Below, piece by piece: positions 7,942-16,789 of a stretch of DNA of 49,731 nt. The number at the start of each line of letters is the position of its first letter. The first letter of the stretch is position 1. The position numbers were made by a program, and so were the translations under genes. The DNA comes from Thermoproteota archaeon (lineage in GTDB: Archaea > Korarchaeota > JAOZGF01 > JAOZFZ01), in NCBI GenBank assembly GCA_027492035.1, contig JAOZFT010000033.1, positions 1 to 49,731 of the forward strand, written 5' to 3'. The notes under the pieces are model-generated. The model was not told the DNA's origin and ran no database searches. It saw only the letters and a program-made list of their open reading frames with translations.

Positions 7942-8961
7942 TTGAAGTACAAAATAGCTGTGATAGAAGGAGATGGTGTAGGCCCTGAAATAATGAATTC
8001 AGCTTTAGAGATCCTAAATACTTTAACTCTTCCATTTGAATACATAAAACTTGATGTAGGCTATAAAAAATGGATGGAAACAGGTGAAGCAATAAGTCAA
8101 GGCGACATGGATATTTTGAAAAAGTGTGACGCTACCTTAAAAGCCCCCCTTTACACTCCTTCATCAAAAGAAAAGAATTTTTCAAGTGTTACTTTAACTA
8201 TTAGGAAAGAACTTGATGTTTATGCAAACATAAGACCCATAAAAACGTTTCCAGGAATATCTCCATTCACCGGCCTTGACCTAATAATAGTTAGGGAAAA
8301 CACTGAAGGACTTTACTCTGGTGTTGAACATTCCGTCAACAACGGAGCTGTCACTGAAAGAATAATAACTAAAGCTTCATGTGAAAAAATCTGTAAATAC
8401 GCTTTCAATCTAGCTTTAAAAGAGGGAAGAAGAAAAGTAACTTGTGTACATAAAGCAAATATATTGAAAAAAACTTGCGGGTTATTTAGAGAAACCTTTT
8501 TTGAAACAGCCAAAGACTATCCTTCAATTGAAGCAGAAGAAACTCTTGTGGATGCATGTGCCTACAAATTAATTCGTAACCCTTCAAGTTTCGACGTAAT
8601 AGTTACAACCAACATGTTTGGAGACATATTATCAGATGAAGCAGCTGCTTTAACAGGTAGTCTAGGTCTCGTAGGCAGTTGCAATATAGGTGAAAAACAT
8701 GCAGTTTTTGAACCTATTCACGGTACAGCTCCTGATATTGCGAATGAAGGAGTAGCTAACCCTATAGGAATGATAATGGCTGCAAGTTACATGTGCAACT
8801 TTTTAGGGTTTAAAAATGAAGGAGAAAAAATAAGGAAGTCAGTAACAGAGGTTTTAAAGGAAAAGAAAAATTTAACCCCTGACCTTGGAGGCAAATTAAA
8901 CACTAAACAGTTAACTAATAAAATCAAGGAAGTGTTGATTCAGAAGTATTTAATTCAATAA
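7942..8961 (+). CDS. Beta-decarboxylating dehydrogenase, probable homoisocitrate dehydrogenase (or isopropylmalate/isocitrate dehydrogenase)
   Basis: 339 aa, TTG start with a GAAAGG ribosome site. Motifs are GDGVGPEI (10-17), the substrate-recognition helix TIRKELDVYANIRP (86-99), VRENTEGLYSG (117-127), catalytic K171, metal Asps at 228 and 232 (GDILSDEAA) and NAD-type GTAPDIA (261-267). The family oxidises and decarboxylates 2-hydroxy-3-carboxy acids. Sequence alone does not separate homoisocitrate, isopropylmalate and isocitrate; the cluster with a homocitrate synthase-like gene and lysX favours homoisocitrate to 2-oxoadipate. Confidence 0.85.
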   Translation: MKYKIAVIEGDGVGPEIMNSALEILNTLTLPFEYIKLDVGYKKWMETGEAISQGDMDILKKCDATLKAPLYTPSSKEKNFSSVTLTIRKELDVYANIRPIKTFPGISPFTGLDLIIVRENTEGLYSGVEHSVNNGAVTERIITKASCEKICKYAFNLALKEGRRKVTCVHKANILKKTCGLFRETFFETAKDYPSIEAEETLVDACAYKLIRNPSSFDVIVTTNMFGDILSDEAAALTGSLGLVGSCNIGEKHAVFEPIHGTAPDIANEGVANPIGMIMAASYMCNFLGFKNEGEKIRKSVTEVLKEKKNLTPDLGGKLNTKQLTNKIKEVLIQKYLIQ

Positions 8962-9316
8962 GATCTTTTTCCAAAACTTCCCTGTGTAAAGCTAAAAAAG
9001 GCTTTTTACTTGATTACTTGAACCTAACCATTGATTTTCTACTTAAAACCTGCAGAAAAAGGTACTTCTTAACTTTTTCAAGCTAGGGCAGAAAACGTAA
9101 ACTTTAAAAAATTTTTAGTGCATACTTAACGAAAAAAATGAAGCAAAGTTTACTTTTTAAGTACTTTTTCTCCTGAGTCGCTTAAAGTATTAAATTTTTT
9201 CCCTGTTCATTTTTAAGCCCTAAACTGAATGAAGCGAAGACGTGATGGAGCTTACAATTTTTTGTGTGTTCTTAACCTCTTAAACAAATAATTTTTTTCT
9301 CTATGTGGTGAGTAAA
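8962..9316. other. Intergenic region, no gene seen
   Basis: AT-rich, with stops in all frames. Short self-complementary A/T tracts occur (for example AAAAAAGGCTTTTT near 8994-9007, which could end transcription of the dehydrogenase gene). The promoter of the NEW3-ABC unit should lie at the right end, but I cannot choose a TATA box with confidence. Confidence 0.3.
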
Positions 9317-10492
9317 ATGAATAGAAACTATTTTCTTCCCTTGCTACTAAGTATTTTACTTTTCCAATTTATTCCTTTAGTTTTAGCAACCCCGAACAAC
9401 GGAGTAAGTTTAACAACTGACCTTAGAAAAATAGAGGTAAGTAAAGATCAAAGCATCCACTTAGATATTTACCTTAACAACAACGGTGAAAAAGGGGAAC
9501 TGGTAAACATTATAGTAAAGAAACCTTTAGGTTGGGAAGTAAGTTTGAAAAGTCATGGGTACGTAGTAAAAAGCATTTACTTAGATCCTAAAGAAAAAGA
9601 ATTACTTGTTTTCGACGCTTCACCTAAATTAGTTGAAGAAAACCAAACGTACACTTTCAAAATTGAAGCCCTCAATAAGGAGGGTTTAGTTGAAGACATC
9701 CTTGAAATCCAAGCAATAGTGACAAGTAAAACAGTAGGTTCAACAGGTATTTCCTTAAGTACACCCTACCCATCAATTGAAGGACCTTCAGGTAGAGATT
9801 TCGAGTTTACAGTGACTGTTAAAAACGGTGAAGATACTGAAAGAGTAATAGATTTCTCAGCTTACTGTCCCCCACAATGGCTTGTTACTTTTAAGCCTCG
9901 CTTCGAAACAAAACAGGTTCGTTCACTCTATTTCAAAACAGGTGAAACAAAAACTTTAACTGTAACTGTTTCTCCTCCGCCTAAAGTTAAACCTGGAACC
10001 TATAACGTAAAAGTTGTTGCTTCTTCAGGTCCTTTAACGCGAGAACTTAATTTAAACGTAACCATTACAGGAACCTATAAGCTTAAACTTACAACTTCAA
10101 ACGGTCTATTAAGTATGGACGCTGTCCAAGGAGAAGAGTCCTATCTCACCTTACAAGTGAACAACACTGGAACAGGGACCCTGAAAAACATTCATTTCAC
10201 ATCAGAGAAACCTGTAGGGTGGGATGTTAAGTTTGAACCTAACGAAATCCCAAGCCTGCCCCCTGAAGGATCAAGAGAAGTAAGAGTAACTGTTAAGCCT
10301 CCTTCCGACGCTATACCTGGCGACTACTTATTAACTCTCACTGCCTCATCTGAAACATATAGTTTATCAGATAGTGTAGAAATAAGGGTAACTGTTCTTA
10401 AGTCCTTGATCTGGGGCGCTGTAGGAGTAGGGGTAATAATAGCTACAATTCTTGCTTTACTTGCTATTTTCTGGCGCCTGGGTAGGCGGTGA
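9317..10492 (+). CDS. Secreted, membrane-anchored NEW3-domain protein linked to an ABC-2 transporter
   Basis: About 391 aa from ATG 9317; GTG 9305 is an in-frame alternative. A signal peptide (MNRNYFLPLLLSILLFQF then PLVLATP) is followed by three tandem immunoglobulin-like domains. Each has the NEW3 (NPCBM-associated) signature of GWEV or QWLVTF followed by a proline-rich KxVxVxVxPP strand. A C-terminal helix (LIWGAVGVGVIIATILALLA) and Arg residues anchor the protein with its bulk outside. It ends 3 nt before the ABC ATPase gene, so the three form one operon. NEW3 proteins paired with ABC-2 transporters are known in archaea and bacteria, but their substrate is not established. Confidence 0.82.
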   Translation: MNRNYFLPLLLSILLFQFIPLVLATPNNGVSLTTDLRKIEVSKDQSIHLDIYLNNNGEKGELVNIIVKKPLGWEVSLKSHGYVVKSIYLDPKEKELLVFDASPKLVEENQTYTFKIEALNKEGLVEDILEIQAIVTSKTVGSTGISLSTPYPSIEGPSGRDFEFTVTVKNGEDTERVIDFSAYCPPQWLVTFKPRFETKQVRSLYFKTGETKTLTVTVSPPPKVKPGTYNVKVVASSGPLTRELNLNVTITGTYKLKLTTSNGLLSMDAVQGEESYLTLQVNNTGTGTLKNIHFTSEKPVGWDVKFEPNEIPSLPPEGSREVRVTVKPPSDAIPGDYLLTLTASSETYSLSDSVEIRVTVLKSLIWGAVGVGVIIATILALLAIFWRLGRR

Positions 10493-10495
10493 AAA

Positions 10496-11428
10496 GTGGC
10501 TGAAGAAAACGTTATTGAAACAGTGAACTTAACAAAAAAATATAATGGCCACGTAGTTGTAGACAGCGTCACTTTCACTATTAAGAAAGGAGAAATTTAC
10601 GGTTTACTTGGCCCCAACGGTGCAGGAAAAACAACTATTGTGCTTATGCTGCTTGGATTAACTGAACCCACATCAGGTTATTGTAAAGTATATGGTTTTA
10701 ACCCTGTTAAAGAACCTTTAAAAGTTAAAAGAATAATAGGTTACTTACCTGAAAAAATAGGTTTCTACGAGGATTTAACAGCTGAACAGAACCTCAAATT
10801 CATAACTGAACTGAACAACATAAACACTGAAGAAGCTGAAAAAAGAATTCGTGAAGCCTTGGAAAAAGTAGGTTTAAACGAATACAGGAAAATGAAAGTC
10901 AGCAAGTTTTCAAGAGGAATGAAACAGAGGTTAGGCATAGCCAGTGTACTGGTTAAAAAACCTAAGGTAGCCTTCCTTGATGAATTAACTCAAGGATTAG
11001 ACCCTAAATGGATAAATAAAACACTTGATTTATTCAGTAGTTTAAGTAAAGAAAAAGAGGTGACTATTCTCTTGTCTTCACACCTTCTTCACCAAGTTCA
11101 AAGAGTCTGCCACAGAGTTGGAATAATAAAAAACGGAAAAATAGTTGTCCAAGGAACAATAGATGAACTCAGAAAAATAGGTGGGTATTCATGGATTATT
11201 GAAGCTAACGTCCAAAAAACCAAAGAAAAATTAGTGAAGAAAATAAGTGAAATAGAAGGTGTTGAAAAGGTGAAAGTGACAGGAGAAACTTTAATAATTG
11301 AGTCAAACCGTGACTTGAGGCCTGAAATCTCTAAAGCAATAATTGAAGACGGAACCCCCCTACTTGGTTTAAAAGCGAGAGAGGTTTCCTTAAACGAAAT
11401 CTACATGAAATATTTCAAGGAGGCTTAG
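10496..11428 (+). CDS. ABC-2 type transporter ATP-binding protein
   Basis: 310 aa, GTG start 3 nt after the preceding stop. Walker A is GPNGAGKTT (39-47), the signature loop is FSRGMKQRLG (138-147) with FSRG in place of LSGG, and Walker B is KVAFLDE (157-163) followed by LTQGLDP where DEPT is usual. A switch His is in LLSSHLLHQV. The 85-residue C-terminal extension is typical of CcmA-type exporter ATPases. It powers the permease encoded 5 nt downstream. Substrate unknown. Confidence 0.93.
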   Translation: MAEENVIETVNLTKKYNGHVVVDSVTFTIKKGEIYGLLGPNGAGKTTIVLMLLGLTEPTSGYCKVYGFNPVKEPLKVKRIIGYLPEKIGFYEDLTAEQNLKFITELNNINTEEAEKRIREALEKVGLNEYRKMKVSKFSRGMKQRLGIASVLVKKPKVAFLDELTQGLDPKWINKTLDLFSSLSKEKEVTILLSSHLLHQVQRVCHRVGIIKNGKIVVQGTIDELRKIGGYSWIIEANVQKTKEKLVKKISEIEGVEKVKVTGETLIIESNRDLRPEISKAIIEDGTPLLGLKAREVSLNEIYMKYFKEA

Positions 11429-11433
11429 AAGGA

Positions 11434-12327
11434 ATGGTGGGTACATACAAAGTTTTCATGAAGGAATTAACTGATCATTTAAGCAGTAAAAGGTTTTACA
11501 TAATATTTCTTATAATTTACTTGTTAGGTTTTTCAACTGCTCGCGAGGGCATCCAAAGTGTGATTTCACAAATTAAGAGAACCCAAGGCCAAAATGTTTT
11601 CCTTCAACTTTTCACCTCCTACACAGGCACAATACCGCCATTTATTTCAATAATAGCTTTTTTTGGGCCGATAATTGGTTTTGTACTTTCCTTTGACGCA
11701 ATAAACAGGGAATTTTCTACAGGAACAATTGGAAACATTTTATCACAGCCTGTACATAGAGACTCAGTTATAAACGGGAAATTTTTAGCAGGTTCGGCTG
11801 TAGTTGCGCTTATTTTTGGAAGCATAACATCTTTTGTTCTAGGTTTAGGAATACTTAACTTCAGCACCGTACCCACTGTAGACGAAATCTTAAGAATACT
11901 TACTTTCACAATGCTTAACATTATTTATTTATCTATGTGGGTTGCATTTGGTTTGCTTTACTCTGTCTATTTCAGACGTGAAGGAACCTCGGCTTTAGCT
12001 TCTATAGCTACTTGGTTATTCTTTACACTTTTTATTTACATGTTAGCTGAGGCAGCTTCAAACTTAGGGGTTTCTCCGTTTTTAATTCAAAGGTTTTCAC
12101 CTTCATTCCTTTACATAGAAGCAGCTTCTGTCCTAATGTTTCCTAAACTAAGGATTTTAGGGCCTGTTTCTATAGAGAAAATAATTGGAATGATACCTAC
12201 TCCTCTCCCATTTAGTCAAAGCCTTTTATTAGTTTGGCCCCACGTCACTAGCATAGCAGCTTTAACAATAATTATTTTTGCAGTTTCATATTTAGGGTTC
12301 ATGAGAAGAGAAATAAGATCAACCTGA
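11434..12327 (+). CDS. ABC-2 type transporter permease
   Basis: 297 aa with about six membrane helices, beginning FYIIFLIIYLLGF and ending with SIAALTIIIFAVSYLGF. The segment DAINREFSTGTIGNILSQPV after the second helix is the conserved cytoplasmic turn of ABC-2 permeases (normally ER..GTL..LL..P). It is the third gene of the NEW3-ATPase-permease operon. T-rich sequence at about 12336-12343 follows the stop. Confidence 0.9.
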   Translation: MVGTYKVFMKELTDHLSSKRFYIIFLIIYLLGFSTAREGIQSVISQIKRTQGQNVFLQLFTSYTGTIPPFISIIAFFGPIIGFVLSFDAINREFSTGTIGNILSQPVHRDSVINGKFLAGSAVVALIFGSITSFVLGLGILNFSTVPTVDEILRILTFTMLNIIYLSMWVAFGLLYSVYFRREGTSALASIATWLFFTLFIYMLAEAASNLGVSPFLIQRFSPSFLYIEAASVLMFPKLRILGPVSIEKIIGMIPTPLPFSQSLLLVWPHVTSIAALTIIIFAVSYLGFMRREIRST

Positions 12328-12406
12328 ACCCTCCCCAATTTTTCTAAGGAAGAAATGTGCAAGGTTCAAAATAAGTAAAGAGAAAAGTTTTTGTGGTTCT
12401 CTTCCT

Positions 12407-13030
12407 TTAAATTAATTTTTTAACTAATGTTGCTAAATGTACAAGCGGAACTGTTCTTTTACCTTCAACCTTAACTTTTCCTTTCAATAAATCTTTTCGA
12501 ACATCACTTGTTTGAGTTAAAATATATGCTTTACCTATTTCAAAAAGGAAATGGGCATCACTTCCAGCTGTTACGTTTTTACTGTGTTTCCTTGCATACT
12601 TCTCAGCTAACAAATTAAATTTAGACCTTACACACCTAGCATTGAAAACCTCAACCAAATCAAAAAATCTGTTGTCTTTGTCAGAGGGAAAGAAGGAACT
12701 CGACCTAAAACTGTCAAAGGGATGAGGAACAGCCACTAACCCACCTTGTTCCTTAATTTTGTCCACTACCTCCTCGACGGGACCTGGTTTAACTTTTTCC
12801 TGTAAAAAGAAACCCAGAACCTCTCCATTCTCTGTTGTTACTTCTTCACCTTTAATAATCAATAATTTCTTCTTACTTAACTTTTCAACTTCTAAAGCTC
12901 CCTTGAAGGCGTCGTGGTCAGTAATTGCTAAACCATCAATTTTTTTCTTTAAAGCAACTTTAACTATTTTTCTTGGCTCATTTGAACTATCAAAAGAGTA
13001 TTTTGTGTGGACATGCAAATCAATTTTCAA
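12407..13030 (-). CDS. PHP-domain phosphoesterase
   Basis: 207 aa, TTG start with GGTGA about 10 nt upstream. All PHP metal motifs are visible: DLHVHT (H6, H8), ITDHD (D38-D40), GEEVT (61-65), PHPFD (H103), VFNAR (N130) and GSDAHF (D158, H160). Members hydrolyse phosphoesters, either in nucleic acids or small molecules such as histidinol phosphate or AMP-type nucleotides. The short single-domain form is common in archaea. The gene stands alone, convergent with the ABC operon, so context gives no substrate. Confidence 0.88.
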   Translation of the reverse strand: MKIDLHVHTKYSFDSSNEPRKIVKVALKKKIDGLAITDHDAFKGALEVEKLSKKKLLIIKGEEVTTENGEVLGFFLQEKVKPGPVEEVVDKIKEQGGLVAVPHPFDSFRSSSFFPSDKDNRFFDLVEVFNARCVRSKFNLLAEKYARKHSKNVTAGSDAHFLFEIGKAYILTQTSDVRKDLLKGKVKVEGKRTVPLVHLATLVKKLI

Positions 13031-13696
13031 TTATTTTTTCACCAAAAAAGAATTCATTAAATTTCTTTATTTAGAATTCTAATGAAACATAATTTTTTAA
13101 AAATGGAAAATATTGGGAAATTATTAAAAATGTTTTAGAAAATTTTCTAAAAGTTAAAAACTACCTTCTTTCAAGGATCTTTTTTATAAAAGGCGCAAAT
13201 TCACGCCAAGTATTGAAACCTGTAAAGCAGTTAACTTTTACTTTTTTTAAACGTTAAATCATAGTACCTTTTTAAATGCTCAGACGCTGCATAAGAAATA
13301 CTTAAGCCTTATCTACAAACTTAATTGTTATTCACTTAAAACCCTTCTTTCCCCTTCCTTTAAATAAAGAAAAGGTAAAAGGCCCATAAACTCCACGAAA
13401 ATTTTTTAAAGTTTTTCACTTAAAAATAATATTTCAGTGATTCTAAAACGTATTAATGCACCCTTTTATTGAAAACTTTTTCAGCAGCTTTTGTTTAAAC
13501 AGAAACCTTTTTAAAAATAATTAATACAGCTTAACTGTCAAGAAACCGTTAAGAAATAAGCCTGTAAATTTTCCTAAAACAGAATCAAAACTTCAAGACT
13601 TCCCCTGTTTTTAAATCTGAAGTTCACCCGCCCAAAAAAAATAAAAAAGAATAAACATGTAAAATAAAGTTACTGAAGAGGTAACGGAGGATAAGG
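13031..13696. other. Long AT-rich divergent intergenic region, no gene seen
   Basis: About 665 nt between the divergent PHP and phosphatidyltransferase genes. All frames are broken by stops, and there is no G+C-rich island to suggest a structured RNA. It must hold both promoters. A GGAGG ribosome site lies at 13686-13690 before GTG 13697. I find no repeat or palindrome that stands out from the A/T background. Confidence 0.35.
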
Positions 13697-14368
13697 GTGA
13701 ACCCTGAAAAATGGGCTGAAATTCAGAAACTTCAAAAAGGAACACATTTCATGAGCCGCCTCCATAAACCATTTGAGGATTTCATAGTCTACCTTCTTTA
13801 TGATTTAAAATGGGTAAGTGCTGACCACGTTTCATTAATCACTTATGTTTTTGCAGGTTTTACTGCTTACTTGTTTGCAACAGGTTCACTTGTTCCTGCC
13901 TTAATCTTAGCTGTAATAGTTGGTGTTTTAGATGGCGTAGATGGTAAAATAGCTAGGTTAAGGAAGAAACCTACTCTTATAGGTAAACTTGAACACAGTT
14001 TCGACATGGCTTATGAACAGGCTTGGTATGCTTCATATACTTGGTGGGCTTGGAAATATTCGGGAAACGATTTATATTTCGCTTTAGGTCTTTTGTGGCT
14101 TATTTTAGACTCACTGGTGAGACATGTCTACAATGTAACATGGTTAGCCACAGGTAAATCTTTAAAGTATCAGAAGGGAGCTGCGCAAGTAATTACTAAA
14201 ATAGATGGAAGAAGAAGTGTTTATGTTCTTCACATGATCCTCTGGTACGTAATAGGAAAACCTTTACTTGCCATTTGGACAATACTGATACATTGTGCAT
14301 CTACAGTTGTTGCGTACATCTTTTTAGGTTTTAAAGCAATTAAAGAAACAACCACGCTGCCTTTTTAA
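13697..14368 (+). CDS. CDP-alcohol phosphatidyltransferase family membrane protein
   Basis: 223 aa with several hydrophobic helices. The signature DxxDGxxAR is present as DGVDGKIAR (79-87). The second half of the motif is altered: after AR the expected Gx3Dx3D reads GKLEHSFD, so Glu 99 stands where the third Asp would be and the spacing is one residue short; Asp 103 matches the fourth. The family transfers an alcohol phosphate from CDP-linked donors to a polar-head acceptor or lipid. In archaea it makes archaetidyl-serine, -glycerol or -inositol phosphate lipids. GTG start with GGAGG 6 nt upstream. Acceptor unknown. Confidence 0.85.
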   Translation: MNPEKWAEIQKLQKGTHFMSRLHKPFEDFIVYLLYDLKWVSADHVSLITYVFAGFTAYLFATGSLVPALILAVIVGVLDGVDGKIARLRKKPTLIGKLEHSFDMAYEQAWYASYTWWAWKYSGNDLYFALGLLWLILDSLVRHVYNVTWLATGKSLKYQKGAAQVITKIDGRRSVYVLHMILWYVIGKPLLAIWTILIHCASTVVAYIFLGFKAIKETTTLPF

Positions 14369-14427
14369 TAAGTACTTTTTCAAGAAAAATCATGGATTCA
14401 GGAGTAAGTAAAGGCTTCTTCCCTTCT

Positions 14428-14787
14428 TCAATGTATCCTTACTTCTATCCATTCTGAAGGTGTTATTGCTTTTGTTGAATGTATGGTTTTTCTTGGATGG
14501 ACCCAAGTATCTCCCTCCTTAACTGTTTTCTCTTCTCCTCCTATTTCCAGTTTCAGTTTTCCTTTCAACACATACCCTACAGTTTCGAAGCTGTGCCTAT
14601 GTGGCGGTATGTATGCTTCTTTTTCAAAAGTTATTTTCAACATTGTTATGTTTCCTGTCTTTATCAAGGTCTTCGTTACTATTTTTCCTTCCACTTTTCT
14701 TCCTTCCACTTCCTCTATTTCTACACTGTTTTTTTCCGTGTTTACATTACTTCCTTGCTTCATTGAGTTTTCAACCCTTTTTTCCAA
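14428..14787 (-). CDS. Single-domain cupin protein
   Basis: 119 aa. Residues 60-110 hold the two cupin motifs: PPHRHSFETVGYVLKGKLKL (HxH and a Glu as metal ligands, then G) and GDTWVHPRKTIHST (His). The first 30 residues are charged and not conserved-looking, so the true start may lie downstream. Small cupins bind metal and act as sugar epimerases, dioxygenases or regulators; nothing here narrows that. Convergent with the phosphatidyltransferase gene and divergent from the threonine aldolase gene. Confidence 0.8.
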   Translation of the reverse strand: MEKRVENSMKQGSNVNTEKNSVEIEEVEGRKVEGKIVTKTLIKTGNITMLKITFEKEAYIPPHRHSFETVGYVLKGKLKLEIGGEEKTVKEGDTWVHPRKTIHSTKAITPSEWIEVRIH

Positions 14788-14845
14788 TGAAAGACTTTAA
14801 AAGGTTAAGTTTTTTAAAATTTTTTTGTTGCAACGATAAAGAAGG

Positions 14846-14878
14846 TTATATAAGTTAAAAATAATTTTTTTGGAGGTG
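14846..14878 (+). promoter_or_regulatory. TATA box and ribosome site of the threonine aldolase gene
   Basis: TTATATAA (14846-14853) lies 31 nt before the GTG start. A perfect GGAGGTG (14872-14878) sits 5 nt before it. Together they fix GTG 14884 as the start and imply a short leader. Confidence 0.7.
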
Positions 14879-14883
14879 TTTCT

Positions 14884-15915
14884 GTGGGTTTTTTGGTGGA
14901 TTTAAGAAGCGACACCGTAACCATTCCTCCTAAGGAAATGCTTGAAACTATTTTAGAAGCTGAACTTGGTGACGACGTTTACGGCGAAGACCCTACCGTC
15001 AAAGAGTTAGAGGAGTTAGCTGCTGAAAAAATGGGAAAAGAAGCTGCTCTTTTGGTTACCAGCGGCACTCAAGCTAATTTAGTGTCTATAATGGCCCATA
15101 CAAGACATGGAGATGAAGTAATCGTAGAAGCTGAGTCTCACATCTACAATTACGAAGTTGGAGGTTTAGCTGCTGTAGCTGGAGTTATGCCCCGATTAGT
15201 TAATGGTGAAATGGGTTTTATGAAACCTGAAGATATTGAATCTGTTTTAAGGCCTGAAAACATACATTTTCCTAAAACTACTTTAGTGGCTATAGAGAAT
15301 ACACACAACAGAGCTGGAGGAACAGTTATTACCCCTAAACAAATGGAAGCAGTTAGTGAAGTAGTTAAAAGACATAGTTTGAAACTTTATGTAGATGGTG
15401 CCAGAATCTTCAATGCAGCTGTTGCTCTAAACGTTAAACCTGTGAAGCTGGTTGAAGAAGCTGACTCAGTAAGTTTCTGTTTGTCTAAAGGTTTAGCTTG
15501 TCCAGTAGGTTCCCTTGTATGTGGAAGTAAAAGTTTTGTTGAGAGAACAAGGAAAATAAGGAAAATGTTAGGTGGAGGCATGAGGCAAGCTGGAGTTATT
15601 GCTGCTCCTGGAATATATGCCTTAACACATATGGTGTCTAGGTTAAAGGAGGATCATGAGAACGCTAAAAAATTGGCTTTAGGACTTTCAAAAATGGACA
15701 GTATTTCAATTGATTTACGCAGGGTTCAAACCAACATTGTCATTTTCACTTTAGATAACTTAAGTGTTGAAAATTTTGTTTCTAGGTTAAGTGAAAGAGG
15801 AGTTAAGGTAAGTGCAATTGGTTCCCGTAAAGTTAGAATGGTTACTCATTTCGGAATTGAAAAGAAACATATTAATTACGTTTTAGATGTTGTGAAGGAA
15901 GTGTTGGAGGAGTAA
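14884..15915 (+). CDS. ltaE: L-threonine/low-specificity threonine aldolase (PLP)
   Basis: 343 aa fold-type I PLP enzyme. Motifs are DLRSDTVT (6-13), GDDVYGEDPTV (29-39), SGTQAN (60-65), ESHIYNYE (84-91, ring-stacking His), ENTHNRAGG (138-146), DGAR (171-174) and the Schiff-base lysine K202 in CLSKGLACPVGS. The family splits L-threonine or allo-threonine to glycine and acetaldehyde. A Kbl-like enzyme 1.6 kb downstream suggests linked threonine-glycine metabolism, but the two are in separate units. Length and motifs are normal. Confidence 0.92.
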   Translation: MGFLVDLRSDTVTIPPKEMLETILEAELGDDVYGEDPTVKELEELAAEKMGKEAALLVTSGTQANLVSIMAHTRHGDEVIVEAESHIYNYEVGGLAAVAGVMPRLVNGEMGFMKPEDIESVLRPENIHFPKTTLVAIENTHNRAGGTVITPKQMEAVSEVVKRHSLKLYVDGARIFNAAVALNVKPVKLVEEADSVSFCLSKGLACPVGSLVCGSKSFVERTRKIRKMLGGGMRQAGVIAAPGIYALTHMVSRLKEDHENAKKLALGLSKMDSISIDLRRVQTNIVIFTLDNLSVENFVSRLSERGVKVSAIGSRKVRMVTHFGIEKKHINYVLDVVKEVLEE

Positions 15916-16174
15916 ATGTAAAATAAATTCGGTTAAAAAGTGCAACTTTAATTTTTTAAACAATGTTTTCCTCCTGAAAATCTTCCTTTCCCCCTTTTTG
16001 AAACCTACAGTGAAATATAAAAGTTTAACAAGGCTATTCTCCACTATAAAAGAAATAATTTTCACAGTTTCTTGTTTCAATGTAAAAAACCAAAACTGTT
16101 TTTCATGTCTGTAGTTTTGGAAAGTTTTGTTGCTTCACAATTCTTCGAGGTTGCCTGTTTTGGAGAGTTTATGT

Positions 16175-16624
16175 GTGCGTTTCGTTAAGGAAAAAGATTT
16201 GGGAAGTGTGTTTAAAATTGAAAAACTATGTTTCGGCTCTGAAGCTTATTCTCCCTCTTTATTTAGTTATTTTTTGACGACTGGTTTTGTTTTTTTGGTT
16301 GCTGAGTTTAAAGGCTTAATTATTGGTTACTGCGTGGCTGAAGTGAGAAACAGTGAAGGATTAATTATTTCTATTGCTGTTCATCCTAAGTATAGAGGAA
16401 TGGGTGCAGGTTCAGCTCTTTTAAGCAAGGTTTTAAGTCTTCTTGACAGCAAAAGGGTTGAGAAAGTTTTTTTGCAGGTGAAGAAAGAAAATAAAGCTGC
16501 TGTAAATCTCTATTCTAAGTTCGGTTTTGAAGTGTTAAAAGTTTTAAAAAATTACTATATGGACGGTTCAGACGCTTACTTTATGCAGCTGCTGCTTAAA
16601 CACTCCAAAACAGTAAAAGGCTGA
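16175..16624 (+). CDS. rimI: RimI-type N-alpha-acetyltransferase (GNAT)
   Basis: 149 aa from GTG 16175, which has GGAGAG 7 nt upstream; the frame is open further but without a ribosome site or family-like residues. The acetyl-CoA loop is HPKYRGMGAGSALL (70-83). Residues ENKAAVNLYSKFGFEV (105-120) and NYYMDGSDAYFMQL (126-139) are diagnostic of archaeal RimI/Ard1, which acetylates protein N-termini. It stands alone. High confidence in family and role. Confidence 0.88.
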   Translation: MRFVKEKDLGSVFKIEKLCFGSEAYSPSLFSYFLTTGFVFLVAEFKGLIIGYCVAEVRNSEGLIISIAVHPKYRGMGAGSALLSKVLSLLDSKRVEKVFLQVKKENKAAVNLYSKFGFEVLKVLKNYYMDGSDAYFMQLLLKHSKTVKG

Positions 16625-16789
16625 AAATTTCACCTCTTAAAATATCCCTTTTCCTACTCCTCCCTGAAAGAAAACATAATTATACAGAATAAAACTTTGA
16701 AAAAGATAACCTGTACTGGTTTTTAGAGGAAAGGAGTGAAAATCTTTCAAATTTCTTGGTTAAATATAGAAAAAAAATGAAATAAATTT

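Noticed and set aside
14479-14858. Three overlapping plus-strand ORFs rich in Phe, Ser and Leu
   Set aside because: Antisense to an intact cupin gene, whose HxH and GDTWVHP motifs settle the strand.
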